Source: DASVAL01 sp035649575
GTDB lineage: Bacteria; Planctomycetota; UBA1135; UBA2386
DNA: 64,000 bases
Direction of reading: 5' to 3'
NCBI GenBank assembly: GCA_035649575.1
Contig: DASRJH010000031.1
Location: 7,507 to 71,506, forward strand
Below, piece after piece: positions 1-6,866 of this stretch. Numbering within the stretch: position 1 is the first letter of the stretch; the number at the start of each line of letters is the position of its first letter. A program made the position numbers and the translations under genes. A model generated the notes under the pieces. It ran no database searches. It was not told the origin of the DNA and saw only the letters and a program-made list of their open reading frames with translations.

Positions 1-21
1 CGAGAAGTGGACAGTTTCGGC

Positions 22-45
22 CGATTTGGACAGTCACTGTCCACT
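22..45. repeat. Left palindrome-bearing repeat of the island
   Basis: The core at 27-43 is a perfect inverted repeat, TGGACAGT-C-ACTGTCCA. An extra half-site GTGGACAGT lies at 7-15. With its flanks, the element (24 bases) matches the repeat at 5918-5942 except for one extra central G there. The stop codon of the zinc-ribbon/TIR-like gene falls inside the palindrome. Because the second copy sits next to a tyrosine recombinase, this may be an attachment site or an element end. A shared regulatory site is the alternative. Confidence 0.6.
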
Positions 46-984
46 CGGCGAGGACGGGCCACGAGCACCCAGTCGGTGCTCGATCACCGGTCGGAGATCC
101 TTCGCCAGCTGCTCGGGCGTCTCCCACACGATGTGCAGCAGCTGGCGGGTATCGAACGGCAGCTTGCCGAGCTCGCCCTTGCGCACGGTCCAGATCACAG
201 GTTTCCCGAGGCCTTCAGCGAAGCCGGCTTCGTACATGACGCTGGCGCTAACGCCTGTAGCATCCGCAACCATGGCACGCGACCGACGAATCGCGACGAG
301 GATGTGGGCGTCGATGCGATCGCCGTGCGCCGGTTCTCGATCGACGCGCAGCGGTGAGTAGCCGGCACTGCGGATGCCCTTGCTCAGACCGTTGTCGTAG
401 ACGTCGCTCATAGAAGAATCGAACCACATGGCGACGAAGACACGGTCGTTGCGCAGCGGCGACTTGTCGATCTCCTCCAGATGGAGGTAGCCGGCAAAGG
501 TGAGTCGCACTCGGAGTAGGCCGTCTTGGGGGTCAATCCCGAGGCTCTCGAGGCGCCCCTGCTGGACGGCCGCGGCGACGAGGAACAGCATGTCCTCGCG
601 TCCTCCCGTCCACACCAAAGCGGCATCGGTCTTCAGGTTCAGAGGAACCGCGTCGTTGAGAGTGTTGCTGCGCGACTCGACCAGACGGAGAAGCATGTCG
701 AGCTGCTCGCGCACGCCATGCTCAGGCAGCCAGGATCTGAGACTGTCGAGCGATTCAGCGAGAGACGGGTATCCTGACTCGCGATTGTTCCGCTGCATTC
801 GGAGCCACGCGGACAGGCGTGGCCATGCATCGAACCTGGGATCCCGTCCAAGCTCCTCCACCATGTCGCGGTGCAGCAAGAACAAGCCGCAGCGGGAACA
901 CTCGAAGCACTCGAGCGACAGGTCCGACGAGGATATGGTGTCCGCGGACTCCCAACAAACTGGGCACTTGCTGGGATGCTTCAT
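34..984 (-). CDS. Zinc-ribbon protein with nucleoside 2-deoxyribosyltransferase/TIR-like domain
   Basis: The product has 316 residues. Near the N-terminus C7xxC10 and C26xxC29xxC32 form a probable zinc ribbon. Residues about 181-288 form a Rossmann-like domain that starts RVFVAMWFD and contains VVxxIRRSRxMVADxTG and YEAGFAEGLGKPVI. E252 in YEAGFA is where the catalytic glutamate of the deoxyribosyltransferase/TIR-like superfamily is expected. Members of that superfamily cleave nucleosides or NAD, and many act as toxins or immune effectors; the activity here is inferred. The chosen ATG overlaps the stop of the upstream helix-turn-helix gene (ATGA at 984-981), so it is the third gene of an operon led by an antitoxin-like gene. 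This coupling points to an effector under antitoxin control. No signal peptide or membrane segment is visible, so it should be cytoplasmic. Confidence 0.8.
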   Translation of the reverse strand: MKHPSKCPVCWESADTISSSDLSLECFECSRCGLFLLHRDMVEELGRDPRFDAWPRLSAWLRMQRNNRESGYPSLAESLDSLRSWLPEHGVREQLDMLLRLVESRSNTLNDAVPLNLKTDAALVWTGGREDMLFLVAAAVQQGRLESLGIDPQDGLLRVRLTFAGYLHLEEIDKSPLRNDRVFVAMWFDSSMSDVYDNGLSKGIRSAGYSPLRVDREPAHGDRIDAHILVAIRRSRAMVADATGVSASVMYEAGFAEGLGKPVIWTVRKGELGKLPFDTRQLLHIVWETPEQLAKDLRPVIEHRLGARGPSSPSGQ

Positions 985-1130
985 TTGTCGCCAGCACTGC
1001 CCTCGCCCGGCATGGCCATCCGCCCAGGGGAATCGACGGCGCCTACACCCAGGCGCGCCCGCCGCACCCACGTCTTCGCGGTGCCGCGCGGGATGTTGAG
1101 CGCTGCAGCCTCGAGTGCGCGGGCGCTCAT
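981..1130 (-). CDS. Small helix-turn-helix protein coupled to antitoxin gene
   Basis: This is a 49-residue protein whose only recognisable part is a helix-turn-helix-like stretch at residues 4-26 (ALEAAALNIPRGTAKTWVRR), resembling the DNA-binding helix of small regulators, excisionases or transposase N-termini. Both ends are translationally coupled: its ATG overlaps the antitoxin stop (1130-1127) and its stop overlaps the ATG of the zinc-ribbon/TIR-like gene (984-981). The tail is rich in Gly, Pro and Ala. The simplest reading is a DNA-binding co-regulator of the operon. It is too short for a confident family call, and the frame could be only a translational bridge between its neighbours. Confidence 0.55.
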   Translation of the reverse strand: MSARALEAAALNIPRGTAKTWVRRARLGVGAVDSPGRMAMPGEGSAGDK

Positions 1131-1330
1131 GGCCTTGCCTTGCCTGCCTTCGTGGTCCTCGGCTTCGGCATGGTGAACGGCTTGCCCTCGAGTCGCTCGA
1201 AGTCGGCCAGCGGCACGAGGGCGAACTTCGGACGGCCGCGGTGCGTGCAGACCACGCGGGCGCCTGCGACGACAGCCTGCGCGACTTGCGTCAGATTCCA
1301 CCGCAGTTCGTCGGCCGGGATGGTCTTCAC
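1127..1330 (-). CDS. Phd/YefM-family antitoxin
   Basis: The product has 67 residues and is close to a Phd/YefM antitoxin in pattern: a GTG start gives VKTIPADELRWNLTQVAQAV, followed by VVCTHRGRPKFALVPLADFERLEG. This matches the family layout of an N-terminal dimerising and DNA-binding fold (the strand-helix-strand with RGxPxxxLVP) and a C-terminal neutralising tail, here short and basic (PKPRTTKAGKARP). A 12-base perfect palindrome lies 8 bases before the start and is a good candidate for its own operator. The stop overlaps the next start (ATGA). No classic Doc, RelE or PIN toxin follows. The downstream candidate is instead the TIR-like protein at 34-984. Confidence 0.8.
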   Translation of the reverse strand: MKTIPADELRWNLTQVAQAVVAGARVVCTHRGRPKFALVPLADFERLEGKPFTMPKPRTTKAGKARP

Positions 1331-1337
1331 TCGCCGC

Positions 1338-1349
1338 AACCTTAAGGTT
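1338..1349. promoter_or_regulatory. Palindromic operator candidate of the antitoxin operon
   Basis: AACCTTAAGGTT is a perfect 12-base palindrome, AT-rich in a GC-rich setting, and placed 8 bases upstream of the antitoxin GTG. Phd-type antitoxins usually repress their own operon by binding such palindromes. The AAGG half on the minus strand could also serve as the ribosome binding site. The autoregulatory role is inferred. Confidence 0.5.
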
Positions 1350-1545
1350 CCGCGGAACGCCGTCAATCCCCTGGTCGCGATTCCGTCTCGTCGCGCGCCC
1401 CCGCTTGGCGAATCCTCGTCGCCGGGGCTACTCTGCCGGCAGCACACCGCGGCCCGCTCGGCTTCACCCGGCGCCTGGGAACTGAGGTTGCCGGGCGGCC
1501 GCGCACCTCCCGGACGTAGGCATGCGTCGTGGTCATGTCCCTCCC

Positions 1546-1573
1546 TTGACGTCACGGCGAGGCCTGCTAGCTT
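1546..1573 (+). promoter_or_regulatory. Candidate sigma-70 type promoter of the beta-helix gene
   Basis: TTGACG at 1546-1551 and TAGCTT at 1568-1573 are separated by 16 bases and end 33 bases before the ATG at 1607. The -35 box is embedded in the palindrome TGACGTCA (1547-1554), which could also bind a regulator. The gap 1331-1606 is divergent, so a second promoter for the antitoxin operon must lie in it too, but none is clear. Confidence 0.4.
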
Positions 1574-1606
1574 CCGCGGCTCACAGCCACAAACGAGGAG
1601 GCACGA

Positions 1607-3574
1607 ATGATCTCGTCTCTGAGCGGTCTTGGTGCGGTGGTCTTGCTGGCTTCGCTGACCTCGGCGCAAACACCGCCAAACTACTATGTGAGCAACGGAG
1701 GCAGCGACACCAACCAGGGATCGATTCAGGCACCTTGGGCGACTCTCGGCAGGGTCCGGCAGCACGCGGATGACCCTACGAAGGGTTTCGCCGCTGGTGA
1801 TTCAATCAATCTGGAACGCGGCAGCTCGTGGACCGACGAACTGCTCATTTTGCCGAACCCAAGCCCAACTGCTAATTCGAATAGCGGCACTTCGGGCAGC
1901 AAGATCCGCCTGCAGGCCTATGGCGTTGGGCCGGCTCCGGTCATCAAGGGACTAGTTCAGCGCGTCGGCACCCGCGTCCAGCTGCGCAACGTCGAGCACT
2001 GGATCATTAGCGGTCTTCGCTTCGAAACTTCGCACCATGGGGTCCTCCTGTCCAACTCTACGACGCCCCACACGGTCCTTCACGGTGTCGAAGTGCACAA
2101 CTGCTACTTCAAGGATATGGATGATCGCGGCAATTCGTTTACCAATTGTGGTATTCTGATCCACGGCTCGGCCCAGCAGGTTGACTGGCAAGACATCAGC
2201 ATCAGCAACTGCATCTTCGACACTGTGTCAAACGGTGTGAGTAATGTTGGGTCCACCAACAACATCAGCATTGTCGACTGCGCGGCTTTTGGTGGCCTGT
2301 CCGCTGGCTTTTCACTTACCCATGTAGCGGGAGGTACTGTGGCTGGGTTCAGTGTTCGTGATGTTGGCGGAACCAGTTCGTTTGGGTCTTGTGGCGCCGC
2401 CTTGATCTTATGCGACGATGTAATAGTCACCGACTGCTCGATCTCCGGCGTCCGACACGATGGTGGCCTTGACGGCGTCGGATTTGATTTTGAGGCGGGC
2501 TGCAGGAACTGCACCTTGCGTCGCAGTTACATTTTCAATAATGAGGGTGCTGGCATCATGGTCATGAGCGGGAACACCTTGCCGCTACAACACAATAGCT
2601 CACTCGTCATCGAGGATTGTCTACTGTACAATAACAACACCCGTTATCAGCTTCCAGGGGCACCCGGCTTTCCCGCTGTAAATTCGGAACTTTTGTGCTT
2701 TCATGCGCTGAACAATGGCGTCATGAGAAACGTTGGTGTCTACAGGAGAACTACTACTACAGCTACCTACAACCACTTCAGCACCAATTGGGGCGGCTTC
2801 ACAATAGAACCTAGTGTCATCACGGGTGATTACTGCGTCGGATGGAAACCTGTCTATGGAAAGTTCTCGCAGCTGGACGTTGGGGGCAATGGAAACATCG
2901 TCGGTGTGGAAGCTGGTAAGGTGCTTGTGTGGACCCGTGAATTCCTGGGCAATTGCTGGACCAACGTCACAGGTAACTTTGGCCCGTTCCTCAGCGCTAG
3001 TATCGGTTGCGACGGTGTGTTGTGGGCCGTTAAGAACGACTTCTCCGTATGGGGGTACGATGGAGGCTTCAATTGGAGTACGCGAGGAACTGTGGCAATG
3101 AAACAGATTTCCGTCGGGCAACTCCCCCCGTTCACCCCTCCTCCCACTGTGATGGAAGACAATGTTTGGGGGATTGATACGCAGAGTACACCCCAAACCT
3201 GGAGATGGAACCAGTCGTTGTTGCCCACTCCTGCTTGGGAGTGGGTCTCTGGGAACACCACTCAAGTCGATGCTGCCGCAACTAGAGGCGAAGGTGCCTG
3301 GGCTGTTTTTGCATCCCAACAGCCGCCATTGGTCTATCGTATCCAGAATCCTCCCACCCAAACATGGCAGCAGGTAACTACACAGCCGCTCGACCAAGTG
3401 TCCAGCACGAACTTCAATGCTGCCGTCGGGGTATATGGAAATGCCGTCTGGCTGACAAGGGATGGGGGAGTGTCATGGTCTCAGCTTCCGGGCCAGCTAA
3501 CTCAAGTCGCCGAGGGAAGTGATGGTGCGCTGTGGGGGTTGGACGCGAACGGGCACGTTTGGAGATTCAATTGA
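1607..3574 (+). CDS. Secreted right-handed beta-helix protein with tectonin-like propeller repeats
   Basis: The product has 655 residues and a signal peptide ending at TSAQ (about residue 21). The first two thirds read as a right-handed parallel beta-helix of the pectate lyase/DUF1565 type, starting NYYVSNGGSDTNQGS followed by PWATLGR and repeated short strands with Asn/Cys ladders. The last 230 residues carry repeats ending in DGxLWxxDxxGxVWR-like strings (IGCDGVLWAVKNDFSVWGYD, GSDGALWGLDANGHVWRFN), the pattern of tectonin beta-propellers. No catalytic residues can be assigned. Its base composition and codon use (many A/T-ending codons) differ clearly from the surrounding chromosome, supporting recent transfer. 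GAGGAG lies just upstream of the ATG. The last 78 bases overlap the convergent gene. Confidence 0.85.
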   Translation: MISSLSGLGAVVLLASLTSAQTPPNYYVSNGGSDTNQGSIQAPWATLGRVRQHADDPTKGFAAGDSINLERGSSWTDELLILPNPSPTANSNSGTSGSKIRLQAYGVGPAPVIKGLVQRVGTRVQLRNVEHWIISGLRFETSHHGVLLSNSTTPHTVLHGVEVHNCYFKDMDDRGNSFTNCGILIHGSAQQVDWQDISISNCIFDTVSNGVSNVGSTNNISIVDCAAFGGLSAGFSLTHVAGGTVAGFSVRDVGGTSSFGSCGAALILCDDVIVTDCSISGVRHDGGLDGVGFDFEAGCRNCTLRRSYIFNNEGAGIMVMSGNTLPLQHNSSLVIEDCLLYNNNTRYQLPGAPGFPAVNSELLCFHALNNGVMRNVGVYRRTTTTATYNHFSTNWGGFTIEPSVITGDYCVGWKPVYGKFSQLDVGGNGNIVGVEAGKVLVWTREFLGNCWTNVTGNFGPFLSASIGCDGVLWAVKNDFSVWGYDGGFNWSTRGTVAMKQISVGQLPPFTPPPTVMEDNVWGIDTQSTPQTWRWNQSLLPTPAWEWVSGNTTQVDAAATRGEGAWAVFASQQPPLVYRIQNPPTQTWQQVTTQPLDQVSSTNFNAAVGVYGNAVWLTRDGGVSWSQLPGQLTQVAEGSDGALWGLDANGHVWRFN

Positions 3575-4498
3575 TGGGTCATCCGGAAGTCGCGTTGGTA
3601 GCTGAGGCCAACTGATCTTTGGTTGAACTACTGCGCCGAAACGAGCGACGACGTAGTGCCAGTCCCAACGGAACGAGCCGGCGCCGTCGCGGCGGAATCT
3701 GCTGGGCACGAACTGAAGCCGGCTCGACGCCCGCACGCTTGGCACGAGAATCTTCTCCTCGTCGACACCAAGGTCCGGAATTGGCTCCTCTGGCGGGCCT
3801 GGATCAGCGGGCTTGGGGATCACACGCTGCAGCTCGAGCACAGCCTTCGTCACGGTGTCGCTGCACAGTTCGGGATCGCGCTCGAGTTCGCGCAACGGCG
3901 CAGCATTGCCGCCGACCGCGAACACGGCGGCGATGGCTTGGGGCACGAACACACGGAAGCCAGTCCGCAGACCCCACACGAGCTCAAGTCGTTCGTCGAT
4001 CGGGCTGCGACGGATCACGGGCTCGCTCTGGACCGTGACGCCATGGACCTCTCGACGGGCTCGCTTCCGCCCCGTCCGTCTTTCCCACTCCGCCGTCAGG
4101 CGCTCGCGAGCAACTTCTGCAGGATGTCGAAGCCGGTAGCGAAACGGAGAGCGCGCCGAATCATCGGTTCGGTCGTCGTCGCCCGGATCTTCGGCATCAA
4201 CGCGCTCATGCTGGTCGCGTCCGGTGGTCCTGATGTAGCCGGGCCATGGCGCGGCGCGCGCGCTGATCTGGCTCCCCGTCCATTGGTTTTCATCGTCTGG
4301 ATACCGCTCCCACGGCGCGAGCGACTCCAGCATGCACAACAGATCGGCCACAGCCCGAGCCGGCGTCGGCCGCACGAGTTCGCTGCCGTCGTTGTCGACG
4401 AACACCTCGAACCCTTCCGGCAACGCCGGCCGCGCGATCGCTGCGGGCTGCGGTGCCGGCACCGTCGCGGCCCCGCGCCTCTTCTTGCTGTTCGCCAT
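3497..4498 (-). CDS. Hypothetical island protein, possibly frameshifted
   Basis: I do not recognise this protein (333 residues from the ATG at 4498, preceded by GAGG; an upstream TTG at 4516 is an alternative). The N-terminal 95 residues (EVFVDNDGSELVRPTPARAV followed by ADLLCMLESLAPWERYP) and the region after 4096 show the strong G/C third-position bias of a real gene. Between about 4216 and 4096, however, that bias moves to the next frame, which encodes MSALMPKIRATTTEPMIRRA and then RFATGFDILQKLLASA before a stop. So the gene may be two genes, or may carry compensating frameshifts. The 3' end runs antisense into the beta-helix gene, suggesting that its original end was lost when the neighbours were joined. 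It lies 106 bases downstream of the integrase on the same strand. Confidence 0.5.
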   Translation of the reverse strand: MANSKKRRGAATVPAPQPAAIARPALPEGFEVFVDNDGSELVRPTPARAVADLLCMLESLAPWERYPDDENQWTGSQISARAAPWPGYIRTTGRDQHERVDAEDPGDDDRTDDSARSPFRYRLRHPAEVARERLTAEWERRTGRKRARREVHGVTVQSEPVIRRSPIDERLELVWGLRTGFRVFVPQAIAAVFAVGGNAAPLRELERDPELCSDTVTKAVLELQRVIPKPADPGPPEEPIPDLGVDEEKILVPSVRASSRLQFVPSRFRRDGAGSFRWDWHYVVARFGAVVQPKISWPQLPTRLPDDPSIESPNVPVRVQPPQRTITSLGDLS

Positions 4499-4604
4499 CG
4501 CGTTCGCCTCACGCAATCGCCTGCAAGGAAGTGTCGGTGGCAGCCGCGCAGGCGAGCACGACCCGGCGCGGGTGCTACCCGCACCGTTGCCACCGACGGT
4601 GAAT

Positions 4605-5906
4605 CTAGCTCGCTCCCACGATCTGGTCGAGCACGCGCACCGCGCGAACCTGCTCGGCGGCGCTGCTGTGATAGTAGCGGCTCGTCGTCGCGATGTTCTT
4701 GTGGTTCGCCGCGGCCGACGCGGCCGCGATGCCCGCCTCGTTCACGACGCGCGTGACGGCGGTATGGCGCAGTTCGTGGTTCGTGAAGTCCTCGACGCCG
4801 GCCTTCGCCGCTGCGATCTTCACGTGAAGCCGATACGCCACGGTGTTCCAACGGTCGTTGAAGCGTCGCCGCATCGGTTGCTTGCGACGCCGGCCGGCCG
4901 CGTGGCGGTCGGCCATGCGCTTGGCCGGCGAGAAGATGAAGGCCTTCGGCAGCGCCGGGAAGCGCTCGAGGATCGCTTGCGCCTCCTTGCCGAGCAGGTA
5001 GCGCGTGACATGCCCCAGGTGCTCGGTCTTTGCGCCCTCGACCGTGTAGATCCAGGTGCCGTTGGGGCCGTTCTTGTTGATGTCCGCCCAGCGCATCAGG
5101 CAGACGTCGCCGGGCCGCATCGACGTCTTCAACTGCAACCGCATCATCGCCGCGACCTGGCTGCAGCAGTGCGCGGCGACCAGCTCGATGTCTTCCACGG
5201 GCACCGCGCGCCGGGCTCGCTTCCCGTGCTCCGGCCGGCCGGAGCACTGGCCGGGCTTCAGGTTCGACAAGCTGGCGCAGTCGAGCCACACCGGCTTCGG
5301 CACGAGCCCGCGCGACTCGCCCCACCTCAGCATGTCCTTCACGAGCCAGACCCATCGGTTGATCGTCTTGCGCACGTGGTCGGGGTAGTCGGCTTCGATG
5401 CGGTCCCGCCAATGCACCAGCAGGGCTTCCTTCAGCCGGCGCACCGGCACGGCGCCGGCGAACTCCTCGAACAGCGTCAGCACGCGGCGAGTCAGCCGCC
5501 GGCGTGACGTCTCCTTGCGGTGCTTCAGGAAGCGGCCCGTGGCGACGATCCACGCCTGGTACTGCGCCGACAGCTCGCGCACCGTCAGTATCGCCTCGTT
5601 TGCAGTGATCGCACGCGGCCCGATCGGCTCGCGTCCATTCTCGTTCCACTCCTCGAGCAACTCCGCGTAGCGCTTGTGCGACGCCGGAGTGCCCCAGACG
5701 CCGAGGTAGTGCGTCTTGCCGTTGAGCCGCACCCGGGCTTGCCCCGAACTGTGCTTCGTCATCTTCGGCAACCGAGACGTCGCGCCCCTTGCCTTCTCAG
5801 TCGTCGCCGTCGTGCCGTTGTCATCCGCGCGCATGCCGGTGCAGTCGAGCGAATCGACGGCACACGAGGGCGCGCCTTCGCGTCCCTTCGAAGTGATCTT
5901 GACCAT
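4605..5906 (-). CDS. Tyrosine recombinase (phage-type integrase)
   Basis: The product has 433 residues. Residues about 52-90 form the N-terminal SGQARVRLNGKTHYLGVWG motif typical of planctomycete integrases, followed by a SAM-like core-binding domain (about 105-215) and the catalytic domain. The active-site set is visible: R264 (TSMRPGD), K293 as the likely beta-strand lysine, H377-E-L-R380-H381, H402 (NHKNIATTSRYY), and Y411 or Y412 as nucleophile. It should cut and rejoin DNA at attachment sites, probably mobilising this island. The start at 5906 lies 12 bases from the palindromic repeat at 5918-5942, so that repeat is either its operator or part of the attachment site. A second in-frame Met at residue 49 begins nearer the conserved part, so the first 48 residues are uncertain. 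Confidence 0.93.
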   Translation of the reverse strand: MVKITSKGREGAPSCAVDSLDCTGMRADDNGTTATTEKARGATSRLPKMTKHSSGQARVRLNGKTHYLGVWGTPASHKRYAELLEEWNENGREPIGPRAITANEAILTVRELSAQYQAWIVATGRFLKHRKETSRRRLTRRVLTLFEEFAGAVPVRRLKEALLVHWRDRIEADYPDHVRKTINRWVWLVKDMLRWGESRGLVPKPVWLDCASLSNLKPGQCSGRPEHGKRARRAVPVEDIELVAAHCCSQVAAMMRLQLKTSMRPGDVCLMRWADINKNGPNGTWIYTVEGAKTEHLGHVTRYLLGKEAQAILERFPALPKAFIFSPAKRMADRHAAGRRRKQPMRRRFNDRWNTVAYRLHVKIAAAKAGVEDFTNHELRHTAVTRVVNEAGIAAASAAANHKNIATTSRYYHSSAAEQVRAVRVLDQIVGAS

Positions 5907-5917
5907 CGCCTTGGCCT

Positions 5918-5942
5918 CGATTTGGACAGTCGACTGTCCACT
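5918..5942. repeat. Right palindrome-bearing repeat, next to the integrase start
   Basis: TGGACAGTCGACTGTCCA at 5923-5940 is a perfect 18-base palindrome. The 25-base element differs from the copy at 22-45 by a single inserted G at the dyad centre. It sits between the integrase start (5906) and a 229-base stretch (5907-6135) in which I see no gene. The two copies are about 5.9 kb apart and in the same orientation. Confidence 0.6.
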
Positions 5943-6135
5943 TTGGAGGAGGCGGTGCTACGCCTCGCTTCTCACTCCACGCGCAACGCGCGACGCGGAA
6001 CCGAGCTGCGTTCGTCGTTCTGGAGCACGTCGCAGCTCGACATGTTCCCGCAGACCTGCCACGTAGAGGCCGTGGCGTGCCTCGAACGCAGCACGTGAGA
6101 AACAGCGCCGAAAGCCGGTTCACCCTCGTCACCCC

Positions 6136-6657
6136 TCATGAGGAACCACTCTTCGTCGCGTGGTGCAGGCCGGCGATCGCATGCGCGACCTCGGCCGCCA
6201 GACCTGCGGCAATCCCCCCCGGGCCATCCTCACTGGTGCTCGGCTCCAGCTTGCCGTGGGTGTGTTCGACGGGCGCCTGCGGTGCGGCTTTCAGTTCGCC
6301 ATCCTGGAGCCACGCGAGGAACCGCTGGAACAGGAACCCCTCGTCGATCGTGTTCCCCATCGCCCAGAAGATGCCCACGCCGAGCGCCTTGGCCAGGTTC
6401 GGGCGCCTGGCGACCGTGAAGACGTAGACCGCGACCGGATCCGCGAGAACGAACGACTGCCCTCGGAAGGACGGCAGCGTCCTGAGCCCACCGGGAACCG
6501 GCCACGGCATCCGTTGCGCCAGCTTGTAGACGGGACCGAACTCGTCGACGCGGAGCGCCTTCACGACGTGCCCAGGCCCATCGTGTCGATCGGGCGAGTG
6601 CGGAGGGAAGAGCTCATCGGAGAGCCCTCCCTCCCGGCGTGCGAACTGAGGACCCAC
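6136..6657 (-). CDS. Hypothetical protein
   Basis: The product is up to 173 residues from a GTG at 6657, and I do not recognise it. The central part (VVKALRVDEFGPVYKLAQRM, then SFRGQSFVLADPVAVYVFTV, ARRPNLAKALGVGIFWAMGN) has the composition of a folded alpha/beta protein, while the first 30 residues look less convincing, so an internal start near residue 30 is possible. The C-terminal 45 residues are Ala/Gly/Glu-rich and probably disordered. No signal peptide is seen. It lies outside the right palindromic repeat, between the island and the trehalose gene. The 209 bases between it and that gene hold nothing I can name. Confidence 0.45.
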   Translation of the reverse strand: MGPQFARREGGLSDELFPPHSPDRHDGPGHVVKALRVDEFGPVYKLAQRMPWPVPGGLRTLPSFRGQSFVLADPVAVYVFTVARRPNLAKALGVGIFWAMGNTIDEGFLFQRFLAWLQDGELKAAPQAPVEHTHGKLEPSTSEDGPGGIAAGLAAEVAHAIAGLHHATKSGSS

Positions 6658-6866
6658 AGGGGCGAGAACGATCGGCAGCGCCTGCTGGCGAGTGCTGCGT
6701 CGTATGGCTGCGTGACCGACCCATTGCGAAGCTCCTGTGCAGGGGGTTCGCTTGGGTTGCCTTGGTTCTTCAACACCGCGGCGGCCGATTTCTTAACTGG
6801 TGAAGGAAAGAAACTCAGCGACGCCCAGGCGGGCATTCGATGGCGGCGAGCGGCCGCGGAACGTTC

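Noticed and set aside
3623..4756. Plus-strand open frame opposite the island hypothetical gene
   Set aside because: Weak third-position bias and low-complexity Arg/His composition; the minus-strand frames fit a coding gene better, though not perfectly.
5907..6135. tRNA gene as integration target beside the recombinase
   Set aside because: No cloverleaf with a T-loop GTTCRA and matching acceptor stem was found on either strand in this gap.
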